This document shows positions 25,428-36,103 of a stretch of DNA of 64,000 bases, in pieces. The notes below the pieces were generated by a model. The model saw only the letters and a program-made list of their open reading frames with translations, ran no database searches and was not told the DNA's origin. A program made the position numbers and the translations under genes. Source of the stretch: Mycolicibacterium sediminis (GTDB taxonomy: Bacteria; Actinomycetota; Actinomycetes; Mycobacteriales; Mycobacteriaceae). Positions within the stretch are counted from its first letter, which is position 1, and every line of letters begins with the position of its first letter. Location of the stretch: contig NZ_AP022588.1 in the NCBI RefSeq assembly GCF_010731735.1, positions 3,534,001-3,598,000 on the forward strand. Reading direction: 5' to 3'.

Positions 25428-27437
25428 ATGACGATGGAAGACACGGTTCTCGACACCACCGGCGCACCGGCGTCGCGGTACCCACTGGACCCACTCGACG
25501 GCGCCGAGATCGAGGCGGCTGCCGCGGTCGTCATGGCTTCGGAGTACGCCACGCCGACACTGAAGTTCGTGATGATCCACCTCGCCGAGCCGGCGAAAAA
25601 CGCGGATCTCACCTACACCGGCTTCGACGTACCGCGGTGCGCGTTCGCCTCGATGTACGACGCGGAGGCGAAGTCGATCTACGAGGCCGTCGTCGACCTC
25701 GGCGCCCGCGTGATCGACTCCTGGAAGGCGATACCGGGTCGGTTCCCGTCCTACCTCGTCGAGCACATGACGGGCGTGGAGGAGAAGGTGCGGGAGGACC
25801 CGCGCTGGCAGGAGGCGATGCGCAAGCGCGGCGTCACCGACTTCGACCTCGCCATGATCGATCCCTGGCCCGCCGGGTACTACGGCGCACAGGACCACCA
25901 CGACAACTCGCCGCTGGTGTGCCGTCCGCTGACGTTCATGCGGGCGGCGCCGTCCGAGCATGGTTACGCCCGGCCGGTCGAAGGGCTGATCGTGACGTTC
26001 GATCTCGACACGATGACGGTCGTCGACATCGAGGATCACGGGGTGGTGCCGCTTCCGCCCACGGCGGGCAACTACTCCGAGGCGTTCATGTTCGACCCGA
26101 ACAACCGCCCGGCGTTCACCGAGTTCCGCACGGGGGTCAAACCGATCGAGATCACCCAGCCCGACGGTCCGAGCTTCACCGTCGACGGCTGGAACGTGCA
26201 GTGGCAGAAGTGGTCCCTGCGGATCGGCTTCAACCCGCGCGAGGGCATCACGCTGCACGAGGTGACCTACACCGACCGCGGCGAGACCCGCCCGATCCTC
26301 TACCGCGGGTCGCTGTCGGAGATGGTGGTGCCCTACGGGGACACCTCGCCCACGCACTGGAACAAGAACGTGTTCGACATGGGTGAGGTGGGGATGGGTT
26401 TCTCGGCCAACCCGCTGACGCTCGGCTGCGACTGCCTCGGCGAGATCCACTACTTCGACGGCACGGTGAACGACTCCAGCGGCAACGCCGTGACGATCCC
26501 GAACGCCATCTGCATGCACGAGGAGGACTTCGGCATCTCGTGGAAGCACACCGACTTCCGCACCGAGGAGGTCGAGGTGCGCCGCTCGCGTCGCCTCGTC
26601 GTGTCGATGATCTGCACCGTGGGCAACTACGAGTACGGGTTCTTCTGGTACTTCTACAACGACGCCTCGATCGAGGTCGAGATCAAGCTGTCCGGCGTCC
26701 TCACCACCGGCTCCATCGCCGAGGGGGAGGAGCCGAGGTGGGGCAAGATGGTGGCGCCCGGCATCTACGGCCCCAACCATCAGCACTTCTTCAACTTCCG
26801 GCTGGACATGAACGTCGACGGCCCGGGAAACAGTGTGTACGAAGTGGATTCGATCCCGGAGCCAGACCCGGAACTCAACCCGCACCACAACGCGTGGATC
26901 ACCCGCGACACGCTGGTGGCGTCGGAGGCCGAGGGTGCGCGGGACTGGGAGTGGAAGACCGGACGCTACTGGAAGATCGCCAACCCCACGAAGAAGAACG
27001 AACTCGGCAGCCCGGTGGCCTACAAGTTGGTGCCCAAGGAGATCGTCCCGGTGATGGTGCAGGAGGGCTCCTACATCTACGACCGGGCGCGGTTCGTGCA
27101 GCACAACCTGTGGGTGACCAAGTACGACGAGGCCGAGAAGTTCGCGTCGGGCGACTACATGTACCAGTCGGCCGATGCCCAGGGTCTCCCCGAGTTCGTG
27201 GCCGACGACGCGCCGCTCGAGGACACCGACGTCGTGCTCTGGTACACCCTGGGCGCACACCACGTCGTCCGGCCCGAGGACTGGCCCGTGATGCCCTGCG
27301 CCTACACGGGTTTCCACCTCAAGCCGGTGGGCTTCTTCGACGGCAACCCCGCACTCGACCTACCGCCGTCGCCGCCCAAGGCGTGCCACGCGCACGGCGG
27401 CGGTCACCCGGTGGCCGAGCGGGCCCGGGAGTCGTGA
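25428..27437 (+). CDS. Copper-containing primary amine oxidase
   Basis: A 669-residue copper amine oxidase. The topaquinone precursor is Tyr401 in TVGNYEYGF, the catalytic base Asp305 in PYGDTSPTH, and the copper ligands His451 and His453 (NHQHF) plus His611 in GAHHVVRPEDWP. The C-terminal VRPEDWPVMP segment is strongly conserved in the family. It oxidises primary amines to aldehydes, releasing NH3 and H2O2. No signal peptide is seen, so it acts in the cytoplasm. The start four bases after the APC permease stop indicates one operon for amine uptake and oxidation. Substrates such as phenethylamine, tyramine or histamine are possible. Confidence 0.92.
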   Translation: MTMEDTVLDTTGAPASRYPLDPLDGAEIEAAAAVVMASEYATPTLKFVMIHLAEPAKNADLTYTGFDVPRCAFASMYDAEAKSIYEAVVDLGARVIDSWKAIPGRFPSYLVEHMTGVEEKVREDPRWQEAMRKRGVTDFDLAMIDPWPAGYYGAQDHHDNSPLVCRPLTFMRAAPSEHGYARPVEGLIVTFDLDTMTVVDIEDHGVVPLPPTAGNYSEAFMFDPNNRPAFTEFRTGVKPIEITQPDGPSFTVDGWNVQWQKWSLRIGFNPREGITLHEVTYTDRGETRPILYRGSLSEMVVPYGDTSPTHWNKNVFDMGEVGMGFSANPLTLGCDCLGEIHYFDGTVNDSSGNAVTIPNAICMHEEDFGISWKHTDFRTEEVEVRRSRRLVVSMICTVGNYEYGFFWYFYNDASIEVEIKLSGVLTTGSIAEGEEPRWGKMVAPGIYGPNHQHFFNFRLDMNVDGPGNSVYEVDSIPEPDPELNPHHNAWITRDTLVASEAEGARDWEWKTGRYWKIANPTKKNELGSPVAYKLVPKEIVPVMVQEGSYIYDRARFVQHNLWVTKYDEAEKFASGDYMYQSADAQGLPEFVADDAPLEDTDVVLWYTLGAHHVVRPEDWPVMPCAYTGFHLKPVGFFDGNPALDLPPSPPKACHAHGGGHPVAERARES

Positions 27438-27447
27438 CCGGACGTCG

Positions 27448-27511
27448 CCGCGAGCGTGCGCAGAGTGGGGTTTCGCAGCGGTGTGTCGCCCGCAGACACG
27501 CACGCTCGCGG
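27448..27511. repeat. Dispersed palindromic repeat, copy 2
   Basis: Outer arms CCGCGAGCGTGCG and CGCACGCTCGCGG pair over 13 bases; the right half carries GTGTCGCCCGCAGACAC, an inner hairpin. It lies between the convergent amine oxidase and MarR genes, where it can act as a two-way terminator. Confidence 0.8.
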
Positions 27512-27529
27512 GGAAACGGTCGCGCCCAC

Positions 27530-28676
<1,147 letters not shown>

Positions 28677-28804
28677 CACGCGGAACCGCCGCGACCCCTC
28701 CGCGCCCCCGGTCCAGCCGTTTGGCAGGATTGGGGGCGCCGTCGCGTGGAGAGCACCCGATGGCACCCCTGGTCGTCGAGGTGGTGCGGACCCGAAGGAG
28801 TCAG

Positions 28805-29548
28805 ATGGCGGAGACGGTCCTGGCAGCCGACCCGGCCGGCGAATCCGGCTACTCCCGCGTGCTGCTCAAGCTGGGCGGGGAGATGTTCGGTGGCGGACAG
28901 GTGGGGCTCGATCCCGACGTCGTCGCGCTCGTCGCCCGCCAGATCGCCGAGGTGGTGCGCGACGGGGTGCAGGTCGCCGTCGTCATCGGTGGCGGAAACT
29001 TCTTCCGCGGCGCGCAGCTGCAGCAGCGCGGCATGGAGCGCAGCAGGTCCGACTACATGGGCATGCTCGGCACCGTGATGAACAGCCTCGCGCTGCAGGA
29101 CTTCCTGCAGAAGGAGGGGATCGACACCCGCGTGCAGACGGCGATCACCATGGGGCAGGTCGCCGAGCCCTACATCCCCGGCCGCGCCCGCAGGCATCTC
29201 GAGAAGGGCCGCGTCGTCATCTTCGGGGCCGGCATGGGACTGCCCTACTTCTCGACCGACACCACCGCCGCGCAGCGCGCACTGGAGATCGGCGCCGACG
29301 TGGTCCTGATGGCCAAGGCCGTCGACGGCGTCTTCACCGCCGACCCGCGTACCGACCCTAACGCCGAGCTCCTGACCGCCATCACCCACCGCGAGGTCAT
29401 CGACCGCGGACTGCAGGTCGCCGATTCGACGGCGTTCAGTCTGTGCATGGACAACAAGATGCCCATCCTGGTGTTCAACCTCCTGACGGACGGAAATATC
29501 GCCCGCGCGGTCGCAGGTGAGAAGATCGGGACACTGGTCACCACCTGA
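28805..29548 (+). CDS. pyrH: Uridylate kinase
   Basis: A 247-residue UMP kinase of the amino-acid-kinase fold. Visible are [60 protein letters not shown] and [10 protein letters not shown]. It phosphorylates UMP to UDP for RNA, DNA and cell-wall precursor synthesis. ATG 28805 is chosen because AAGGAG lies five bases upstream; the long frame open before it lacks support. It begins the pyrH-frr-cdsA group and corresponds to Rv2883c. Confidence 0.96.
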   Translation: MAETVLAADPAGESGYSRVLLKLGGEMFGGGQVGLDPDVVALVARQIAEVVRDGVQVAVVIGGGNFFRGAQLQQRGMERSRSDYMGMLGTVMNSLALQDFLQKEGIDTRVQTAITMGQVAEPYIPGRARRHLEKGRVVIFGAGMGLPYFSTDTTAAQRALEIGADVVLMAKAVDGVFTADPRTDPNAELLTAITHREVIDRGLQVADSTAFSLCMDNKMPILVFNLLTDGNIARAVAGEKIGTLVTT

Positions 29549-29624
29549 CGACGGGCGGACGACCGGTGAAGCAGGCGACGGAAGAGCACGCCATGGACGA
29601 GCGGCAGCGACGGGAGAACACCCA

Positions 29625-30182
29625 GTGATCGACGAAACCCTCTTCGAGGCCGAGGAGAAGATGGACAAGGCCGTGTCGGTGGCGCGCGACGACCTGTCCG
29701 CCATCCGCACCGGCCGTGCCAATCCCGGCATGTTCAACCGCATCAAGATCGAGTACTACGGCTCGCTCACCCCGATCACCCAGCTGTCGAGCATCAACGT
29801 GCCGGAGGCCCGGCTCGTCGTCATCAAGCCCTACGAGGCCAACCAGCTGCGCGCCATCGAGGACGCCATCCGCAACTCCGACCTCGGCGTCAACCCCGGC
29901 AACGACGGCAACGTCATCCGGATCTCCATTCCCCAGCTGACCGAGGAGCGTCGCCGCGACCTCGTCAAGCAGGCCAAGGGCAAGGGCGAGGACGCCAAGG
30001 TGACGGTGCGCAACATCCGTCGCAAGGCGATGGAGGAGTTGGCCCGCATCAAGAAGGACGGCGAGGCCGGCGAGGACGAGGTGGGTCGCGCCGAGAAGGA
30101 GCTCGACAAGAGCACCGCCACCTACACCGCCCAGATCGACGACCTGGTCAAGCACAAAGAAGGCGAGCTGCTGGAGGTCTAG
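29625..30182 (+). CDS. frr: Ribosome recycling factor
   Basis: A 185-residue RRF, the standard length. It starts [32 protein letters not shown] and contains [19 protein letters not shown] and [14 protein letters not shown]. It splits ribosomes after termination, with EF-G. GTG 29625 follows GGGAGA by seven bases; the upstream frame is not conserved. It corresponds to Rv2882c. Confidence 0.96.
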   Translation: MIDETLFEAEEKMDKAVSVARDDLSAIRTGRANPGMFNRIKIEYYGSLTPITQLSSINVPEARLVVIKPYEANQLRAIEDAIRNSDLGVNPGNDGNVIRISIPQLTEERRRDLVKQAKGKGEDAKVTVRNIRRKAMEELARIKKDGEAGEDEVGRAEKELDKSTATYTAQIDDLVKHKEGELLEV

Positions 30183-30212
30183 GCGCGCCGCCGACCTGCA
30201 GCGACCGACCCC

Positions 30213-31100
30213 GTGGCCACCGACACCGTTCCCGACGACGGGTCTCCCGAAGACCCGCCGATCCCCACCACCGAGAAGAAGCCCGGCCGAGCCGGTCGCG
30301 ACCTACCGGCCGCGGTCGCGGTGGGGGCCTTCCTCGGGTTCGGCGTCATCGCGATCCTGGTGTGGGCGCCGCTCGGCTGGGTGCCCGTCGTCGCCGTCGC
30401 GATGGCCGTCGCGACGTTCGAAGTGGTGCGGCGCCTCCGCGAGGGCGGCTACTCGATCCCGATCATCCCGCTCATCGTCGGCGGGCAGGCGATCGTCTGG
30501 TTGACCTGGCCCTATGGCGAGGAGGGCGCGCTCGGCGCCTTCGGCGGCACCGTGGTCGTCTGCATGATCTGGCGGCTGCTGTCCGGCGGACTGAAGAAGG
30601 CCCCGGAGAACTATCTGCGCGACGTCACCGCGACGATCTTCCTGACCGCCTGGATACCGCTGTTCGGCGCGTTCGGCGTGCTGCTCGTCTACCCCGAGGA
30701 CGGTGGGTGGCGCGTCCTGTGCCTGATGCTCGGCGTCGTCTTCTCCGACATCGGCGGCTATGCCGCGGGCGTCCTGTTCGGCAAGCACCCCATGGTCCCG
30801 GCGATCAGCCCCAAGAAGTCCTGGGAGGGCTTCGTGGGGTCACTGATCTTCGGCACCGCCGCATCGGTGTTCGCCGTCGCCGTCCTGCTCGACAAGCCGG
30901 CGTGGGTGGGCATCCCGCTGGGCCTCATGCTCGTCATCACCGGCACGCTCGGCGACCTCATCGAATCCCAGGTCAAGCGCGACCTGGGCATCAAGGACAT
31001 GGGGACGCTGCTACCCGGTCACGGCGGGTTGATGGACCGCCTCGACTCCGTCTTGCCGTCCGCCGTCGCGACCTGGATCGTCCTCACGCTTCTTGCCTGA
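30213..31100 (+). CDS. cdsA: Phosphatidate cytidylyltransferase
   Basis: A 295-residue membrane enzyme with about eight helices and the CdsA signature near the C-terminus: QVKRDLGIKD followed by PGHGGLMDRLDS. It makes CDP-diacylglycerol from phosphatidic acid and CTP, the precursor of phosphatidylinositol and cardiolipin. The first 30 residues are proline-rich and charged. It follows frr by 30 bases. The last 90 bases, including the signature, are overlapped antisense by the EamA gene. Confidence 0.94.
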   Translation: MATDTVPDDGSPEDPPIPTTEKKPGRAGRDLPAAVAVGAFLGFGVIAILVWAPLGWVPVVAVAMAVATFEVVRRLREGGYSIPIIPLIVGGQAIVWLTWPYGEEGALGAFGGTVVVCMIWRLLSGGLKKAPENYLRDVTATIFLTAWIPLFGAFGVLLVYPEDGGWRVLCLMLGVVFSDIGGYAAGVLFGKHPMVPAISPKKSWEGFVGSLIFGTAASVFAVAVLLDKPAWVGIPLGLMLVITGTLGDLIESQVKRDLGIKDMGTLLPGHGGLMDRLDSVLPSAVATWIVLTLLA

Positions 31101-31973
31101 GCGCCTTCCCGACCCGGACCGCGCATTCAGCCAGCACGCCGCCGCGCCGAGCACCAGGCCCACGCCGACGCCCACGTCGACGCGCTCGCCGAGCATCACG
31201 TAGGACATCACCCCCGCCACCGCGGGGATGACGCAGAACAGCATCGCCACCGCCGACGCCCCGTGCAGGTTGATCGCCCGCACGTAGAGCGACACGCCCA
31301 GCACCGCGTTCAGCAGGACCACGCCGGTCACCGCGAAGGCGGCCTTGGTGACGTCGTGCACCTCGAAGGGGGTGGTGAGCGCCAGGGCCGACGCCGGCAC
31401 GAACGCCACGACGTTCTGCAACGCCGTCGACGCGCGGAAGTCGACGTCGGAGCAGAACCGCTGCTGGTACACCCCGCCCGCGGCCAGGCCGAGCAGCGCG
31501 ACGAGCAGCAGGAGCACGGCGGGGTCGACGCCGCCCTCCTCGATCAGCCTGCTGGCCGAGGCCGCGAGCACCGCCGCGACACCCAAGAGGAGTGCGACGA
31601 TCCGCCCCCGGGTCAGCCGGTCACCCAGGAACGTCGCGGCGAGCAGCGCCGTGGCGACGGGATTCATGGCGATCAGCACCGCGCACAGGACGGCGGGCGC
31701 GCCGTGCTCGATCGCGAAGTACAGCGCGCAGAACTGCACGGCCTGCATGAGCAGCCCGGTGACGGCGACGTGGCCGAGCTTGCGCCCGCGCGGCAACTCC
31801 ACCTTCGCGAGGACGGCCCAGGTGCCGAGGATCAGGCCCGCGAGACCGAACCGGAAGACCAGAACGGCCATCGGCGACATGGCGTGTACCGCCATGTTGC
31901 CGATCGGGTAGCCCAGCGCATAGAAGACGGTCACGACCGCGGCGGTGCGCAGCGGCATACGGGTGGGGGTCAC
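31011..31973 (-). CDS. EamA/DMT-family transporter
   Basis: A 320-residue inner-membrane protein with two EamA repeats (about ten helices), for example GNMAVHAMSPMAVLVFRFGLAG at the start and GVMSYVMLGERVDVGVGVG in the second repeat. Such proteins export amino acids or metabolites. The conserved part ends near residue 290; the last 30 charged residues are encoded antisense to cdsA and look like run-on sequence. GTG 31973 is used; ATG 31958 is an alternative. It faces a LysR gene, its probable regulator. Confidence 0.82.
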   Translation of the reverse strand: MTPTRMPLRTAAVVTVFYALGYPIGNMAVHAMSPMAVLVFRFGLAGLILGTWAVLAKVELPRGRKLGHVAVTGLLMQAVQFCALYFAIEHGAPAVLCAVLIAMNPVATALLAATFLGDRLTRGRIVALLLGVAAVLAASASRLIEEGGVDPAVLLLLVALLGLAAGGVYQQRFCSDVDFRASTALQNVVAFVPASALALTTPFEVHDVTKAAFAVTGVVLLNAVLGVSLYVRAINLHGASAVAMLFCVIPAVAGVMSYVMLGERVDVGVGVGLVLGAAACWLNARSGSGRRSGKKREDDPGRDGGRQDGVEAVHQPAVTG

Positions 31974-32019
31974 CGGGCCATCGTCCGCGCCCGTTCGGCG
32001 AGCAGTCCAACGAATAACG

Positions 32020-32112
32020 GTGATCAGCTTCGATCACGACTCCTGATCGGTCTCCTCCGGCGTGCCGTGGATCACCCCCGCATCGTCCCTTCTTTGATCG
32101 TTTCTACTGATC
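32020..32112. promoter_or_regulatory. Cluster of TGATC half-sites between eamA and lysR genes
   Basis: The divergent gap holds GTGATC-N6-GATCAC (32020-32037), TGATCGG (32044-32050), TTGATCG (32094-32100) and TGATCGG (32108-32114). Repeated half-sites with dyad symmetry in a LysR/target gap are typical LysR binding regions. Confidence 0.5.
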
Positions 32113-32128
32113 GGAGTAGTTTGGCGGC

Positions 32129-32980
32129 ATGAGTCAGGTGCTGGACATCGCGCCGCTGCGCAGTGTCGTGGCCGTCGCCGACTGTGGCGGATTTCACCGC
32201 GCCGCGGCCGTCCTGCACGTCACCCAGTCGGCGGTCAGCCAGCACGTGCGCCGGGTCGAGGCCGTCGTGGGCGGTCCGGTCGTCGAACGCTCCGGTCGAG
32301 GCGTCGCGTTCACCGAACTCGGCCACCGGGTCCTGACCCATGCCCGCACCATCCTCGCCGCGCACGACGCGGCGCTCTCCGACCTGGGCGCGGCCGAGGA
32401 GCGGGTGCTGCTGATCGGCGCCACCGAACACGGCGCCGACGTCATGCTCCCGGGACTCACCGCGGCACTGGGGGAGCGGCTCGGCGACTGGCGGCTGCGC
32501 TTCCGGCTGGACCGCAACGTGATGCTGGCCGACGCCATTGAGCACGGCGTGATCGACCTGGCCGTCATGCTCGACGGGTCCGGACTCGATCCGGCGAACG
32601 CGTCGGGCATGGTCGCGTTGAAGTGGATCAGCGGGCGCACCTTCTCCGTGCCTGCCGGCGAGCCGCTGCCGGTGGTGATGTTCTCGGAGCCGTGCACGCT
32701 GCGTGAGCCCACCTTCGCCGCACTCGATCGCCTCACCGTGCCCTACCGGATCGCCGCGGAGAGTTCGGACCTCTCCGGGCTGTTCGCCGCCGTCCGATCC
32801 GGGCTCGGGGTGGCCCTCCTGCCGATGATCGGCAGGCTGCCGGACGGCCTCTGCCCCGCGGAGGGGCTTCCCCCGAGCAACCGCGCCTCGGTGTTCGTCC
32901 GCGGACGCACCGGCGTCGACCCCGACGTGCTCGCCACCGTCGAACGCGCGGTGCGCGACGTCATGACCGAACAACGTTGA
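32129..32980 (+). CDS. LysR-family transcriptional regulator (ArgP/LysG-like)
   Basis: A 283-residue LysR protein. The N-terminal helix-turn-helix reads [35 protein letters not shown], and the effector-binding domain extends to residue about 275 with the usual [22 protein letters not shown] region. It is divergent from the EamA transporter gene, so the pair looks like a sensor controlling export of its ligand, as LysG does for LysE. It ends 13 bases before rlmN, so some rlmN transcription may come from here. Confidence 0.87.
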   Translation: MSQVLDIAPLRSVVAVADCGGFHRAAAVLHVTQSAVSQHVRRVEAVVGGPVVERSGRGVAFTELGHRVLTHARTILAAHDAALSDLGAAEERVLLIGATEHGADVMLPGLTAALGERLGDWRLRFRLDRNVMLADAIEHGVIDLAVMLDGSGLDPANASGMVALKWISGRTFSVPAGEPLPVVMFSEPCTLREPTFAALDRLTVPYRIAAESSDLSGLFAAVRSGLGVALLPMIGRLPDGLCPAEGLPPSNRASVFVRGRTGVDPDVLATVERAVRDVMTEQR

Positions 32981-32993
32981 TACTGGAAGAGAC

Positions 32994-34085
32994 ATGACAC
33001 AGGACCTCGTCTTCGAAGCACCGCGCCGGGGGATGCCCCCGCGGCACTTCGCCGACCTCGACGCCGACGGCCACACCGCCGCCGTCACCGAGCTGGGCCT
33101 GCCGGCGTTCCGCGCCAAGCAGCTGTCCAACCAGTACTTCGGGCGCCTCATCGCCGATCCTCACGAGATGACCGACCTGCCTGCCGCGGTGCGCACGCAG
33201 GTGGCCGACGCGCTGTTCCCGGACCTGCTGAAGGTGGTGCGCGCGGTCCAGTGCGACGCCGGTGAGACGCGAAAGACGTTGTGGCGCGCGGGCGACAACG
33301 CAACGCTCGAGTCCGTGCTGATGCGCTATCCGCAGCGCAGCACCCTGTGCATCTCCTCGCAGGCGGGCTGCGGCATGGCGTGCCCGTTCTGTGCAACGGG
33401 GCAGGCCGGGCTGACGCGCAACCTGTCGACGGCCGAGATCCTCGAGCAGGTCCGCTCGGCGGCGGCGACGATGCGCGACGAACACGACGGCCGGCTGTCG
33501 AACATCGTGTTCATGGGGATGGGCGAACCGCTGGCCAACTACAACCGCGTGCTGGCCGCCGTCAAGCGCATCATCGCGCCGGCGCCGTACGGGTTCGGCA
33601 TCTCCGCCCGCTCGGTGACCTTGTCGACGGTGGGGCTCGCGCCCGCGATCCGCAAGCTCGCCGACGAGCAGCTGGGCGTGACGCTGGCGCTGTCGTTGCA
33701 CGCACCCGACGACGAACTGCGCGACACCCTGGTGCCGGTGAACAATCGGTGGAAGGTCGGCGAGGCGCTCGACGCCGCGAAGTACTACGCCGACGTCACC
33801 GGGCGTCGCGTGTCCATCGAGTACGCGCTGATCCGCGACGTCAACGACCAGTCGTGGCGGGCCGACCTGCTGGGCAAGAAGCTGCGCGCCACGCTCGGAC
33901 CGCTCGCGCACGTCAACCTGATCCCGCTGAACCCGACCCCGGGCAGCGAGTGGGACGCCAGCCCCAAGCCCCAGGAGCGCGAGTTCGTCCGGCGGATCCG
34001 CGAGCGCGGGGTGTCGTGCACGGTGCGCGACACCCGTGGCCGCGAGATCGCCGCCGCCTGCGGGCAACTCGCCGCGGAGGGTTAG
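32994..34085 (+). CDS. rlmN: 23S rRNA/tRNA adenine C2-methyltransferase RlmN
   Basis: A 363-residue radical-SAM enzyme. The 4Fe-4S cysteines are Cys126, Cys130 and Cys133 in [34 protein letters not shown] and the C-terminal SCTVRDTRG, with the methyl-carrying cysteine, are all present. It methylates A2503 of 23S rRNA and A37 of some tRNAs. It corresponds to Rv2880c/Rv2879c. Its 3' end faces a SnoaL-like gene across a long inverted repeat. Confidence 0.95.
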   Translation: MTQDLVFEAPRRGMPPRHFADLDADGHTAAVTELGLPAFRAKQLSNQYFGRLIADPHEMTDLPAAVRTQVADALFPDLLKVVRAVQCDAGETRKTLWRAGDNATLESVLMRYPQRSTLCISSQAGCGMACPFCATGQAGLTRNLSTAEILEQVRSAAATMRDEHDGRLSNIVFMGMGEPLANYNRVLAAVKRIIAPAPYGFGISARSVTLSTVGLAPAIRKLADEQLGVTLALSLHAPDDELRDTLVPVNNRWKVGEALDAAKYYADVTGRRVSIEYALIRDVNDQSWRADLLGKKLRATLGPLAHVNLIPLNPTPGSEWDASPKPQEREFVRRIRERGVSCTVRDTRGREIAAACGQLAAEG

Positions 34086-34095
34086 GGGTTGATCT

Positions 34096-34156
34096 CGCGA
34101 GATTGACGCCACCGTGCTCGCCACTCGCACTTCGTGACGGCTGCTTCAATCTCGCG
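34096..34156. repeat. Long inverted repeat between convergent genes
   Basis: Perfect 11-base arms CGCGAGATTGA and TCAATCTCGCG enclose 39 bases, filling the gap between rlmN and the opposing SnoaL-like gene. It may be a bidirectional terminator or a dispersed repeat; its sequence is unrelated to the GCGAGCGTGCG palindromes. Confidence 0.7.
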
Positions 34157-34158
34157 CG

Positions 34159-34569
34159 TCAGCGGCCCGGACCGTTGACGAACCAGACGTTCTCCTCGCG
34201 AAGCCGCCGACTACGCCAGCCGTCCGACGTCCGCACCATCTCGTGGTGGTAATACCCGCCGCACGAGGATGTCTCGGTCATCCCGGGCAGCTGCATCGGG
34301 TTGAAGAACATCGCCCTGACGGTTGCCGTATCGCCGAGGACGTCGGCTTCGACGTTCGTCACGTAGTGCATGCTCCACGGGAGCAGTCCGACGTTCGACG
34401 CGAACCACGCGACCACCTCGTCGAGGGTTCCGACCACCGCACCCGCCGACGAGTAGTCGATGTGGGCGTCGGCGGTGAACACCGACCGGTAGAGGTCCCA
34501 GTCCTTGGTGTCTACGGCGCGCGCATACCGGTAGAGCAGTGCGGTGATCTCGGCATGGTCTGACGTCAC
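34159..34569 (-). CDS. SnoaL/NTF2-like small enzyme
   Basis: A 136-residue NTF2-fold protein of the SnoaL_4 kind: LLYRYARAVDTKDWDLYRSVF, then DAHIDYSSAG and the MHYVTNVEADVLGDTATVRA strand, ending WRSRRLREENVWFVNG. Aspartates in the DTKDW and DAHIDY motifs often form the active site. Members include dehydratases, isomerases and ring-hydroxylating dioxygenase small subunits. The GTG start overlaps the aldehyde dehydrogenase stop (GTGA), so they act in one pathway. The substrate is unknown. Confidence 0.75.
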   Translation of the reverse strand: MTSDHAEITALLYRYARAVDTKDWDLYRSVFTADAHIDYSSAGAVVGTLDEVVAWFASNVGLLPWSMHYVTNVEADVLGDTATVRAMFFNPMQLPGMTETSSCGGYYHHEMVRTSDGWRSRRLREENVWFVNGPGR

Positions 34570-36050
34570 TCCGGCATGCCGATCGTCTTGGCCTCCAGGT
34601 ACTCCCGGTAACCCTCGTCGCCGTTGCGCCGACCCAGGCCGCTCTGCTTGGTGCCGCCGAACGGGCTGGTGATGCCGAAGTGGCTCTTGCCGTTGATGGT
34701 GACGTTGCCGGTGCGCATGCGGGTCGCGACGTCGAACGCCCGGTCGACGTCGCCGCCCGACACCTCGCCGGACAGGCCGTAGATCGAGTTGTTGGCGATG
34801 GCGACGGCCTCGTCGTCCGTGTCGTAGGGGGTCACCGTCAGAACCGGCCCGAAGATCTCCTCCTGCGCGACCTGGGAGTCCGGGTCGACGTCGGCGAGCA
34901 GGGTCGGCTGCACGTAGTAGCCGGTCGGCAGGTGCTCGGGGATGCCGCCGCCGGTGACCAGCCGGGCGCCGGAGTCGATGCCGGAGCGGATCAGCCCGAG
35001 CACCTTCTTGCGTTGGCCGTCGCTGATCTGCGGGCCCTGCATGTTCCCCGGATCCCATGGATCGCCGTACGGGAAGTTCTCCATGCTGCTCTTGAGGATC
35101 TCGACGCCCTCGTCGTACCTGCTGCGCGGCAACAGAATTCGGCTCGGAAGGATGCACGACTGGCCCGACATCACGCATGCCATCATCGCCGCCATCGGCA
35201 GAGCCGAGCCGAAGTCGGCGTCGTCGAGCACGACGTGCGCCGACTTGCCCCCCAGTTCCAGCAGTGTCTTCTTGACGGTGGGTGCACCCGCGGCCAGGAT
35301 GGCCCGGCCCGTGGCGGTCGACCCGGTGAAGGTGATCATGTCGACCCTCGGGTCTCCCGACAGCGCGGCCCCGACCTCGTTGGCATTGGACACCACGACG
35401 TTGAAGACGCCGGCGGGGATGTCGGTCTCCTCGGCGACGATGCGGCCGTACTCGGTGCCCGACCACGGCGTGAGCTGAGCGGGCTTGAGCACGACCGTGT
35501 TTCCCGCCATCAGCGCGGGCACCGTCTCGGCGACGTTGAGGTAGAACGGCACGTTCCACGGCGTGATCGCGCCGACGACGCCGATCGCCTCGTAGTGGAT
35601 CTTGCGTCGCGCCGGACCCATCTGGGTGGGGTGCACGCCGGTGTCGACGAGGTACTCGAACGCCCGACCGTGCTCGGCCCAGTGGGTGACCTCCTCGATG
35701 GGGCTCTCGATCTGCGATCCGCTGACCGTCACCGGGCAGCCGACCTCGGTGATCAGGATGCGGCGCAGTCGCTCCTTGTTGCGCTCGAACGCGTCGTGCA
35801 GCTGCACGAGGCAGTGGTGGCGGAAGTCGAGGTCGCGCGACCAGTCGGTCTCGTCGAACGCCCGACGGGCTGCCGCGACGGCCCGCGACACGTCCTCGAC
35901 GGTGCCGTCGGTGGCCTGGCCGACGACCTGTTCGCTGGCGGGGTGGATGACGTCGAAGGTCGCGCCGCCGCCGGTATGCTGCAGCTCGCCGTCGATGAGC
36001 ATGCGCTCGTCGCCGGCCAGGATCCCGGATTCACTCTGCACTGTCGTCAT
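34566..36050 (-). CDS. NAD(P)+-dependent aldehyde dehydrogenase
   Basis: A 494-residue ALDH with TPWNVPFYLN, the Rossmann motif FTGSTATGRAIL, the catalytic glutamate in LLELGGKS, the nucleophilic cysteine in SGQSCILPSR, and EEIFGPVLTV. It oxidises an aldehyde to the acid, substrate unknown. Upstream lies a CTTTACAAA-N11-GTGTCA element, shared with the SMP-30 gene. Neighbours (TetR, CoA-transferase, SnoaL-like, lactonase) suggest catabolism of a cyclic or terpenoid-like compound. Confidence 0.88.
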   Translation of the reverse strand: MTTVQSESGILAGDERMLIDGELQHTGGGATFDVIHPASEQVVGQATDGTVEDVSRAVAAARRAFDETDWSRDLDFRHHCLVQLHDAFERNKERLRRILITEVGCPVTVSGSQIESPIEEVTHWAEHGRAFEYLVDTGVHPTQMGPARRKIHYEAIGVVGAITPWNVPFYLNVAETVPALMAGNTVVLKPAQLTPWSGTEYGRIVAEETDIPAGVFNVVVSNANEVGAALSGDPRVDMITFTGSTATGRAILAAGAPTVKKTLLELGGKSAHVVLDDADFGSALPMAAMMACVMSGQSCILPSRILLPRSRYDEGVEILKSSMENFPYGDPWDPGNMQGPQISDGQRKKVLGLIRSGIDSGARLVTGGGIPEHLPTGYYVQPTLLADVDPDSQVAQEEIFGPVLTVTPYDTDDEAVAIANNSIYGLSGEVSGGDVDRAFDVATRMRTGNVTINGKSHFGITSPFGGTKQSGLGRRNGDEGYREYLEAKTIGMPE

Positions 36051-36059
36051 GACGGCTAG

Positions 36060-36085
36060 CTTTACAAATAGTCGACGAAGTGTCA
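36060..36085 (-). promoter_or_regulatory. Shared promoter/operator motif, copy A
   Basis: CTTTACAAA-N11-GTGTCA, ten bases before the aldehyde dehydrogenase start. The same two blocks with the same spacing occur at 38827-38852 upstream of another minus-strand gene of this cluster. Read on the minus strand it also resembles a -35 (CTGACA) and a -10 (TAAAGC) spaced by 16 bases. Confidence 0.5.
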
Positions 36086-36103
36086 GGGGTTTCGGCGAGC
36101 CCG

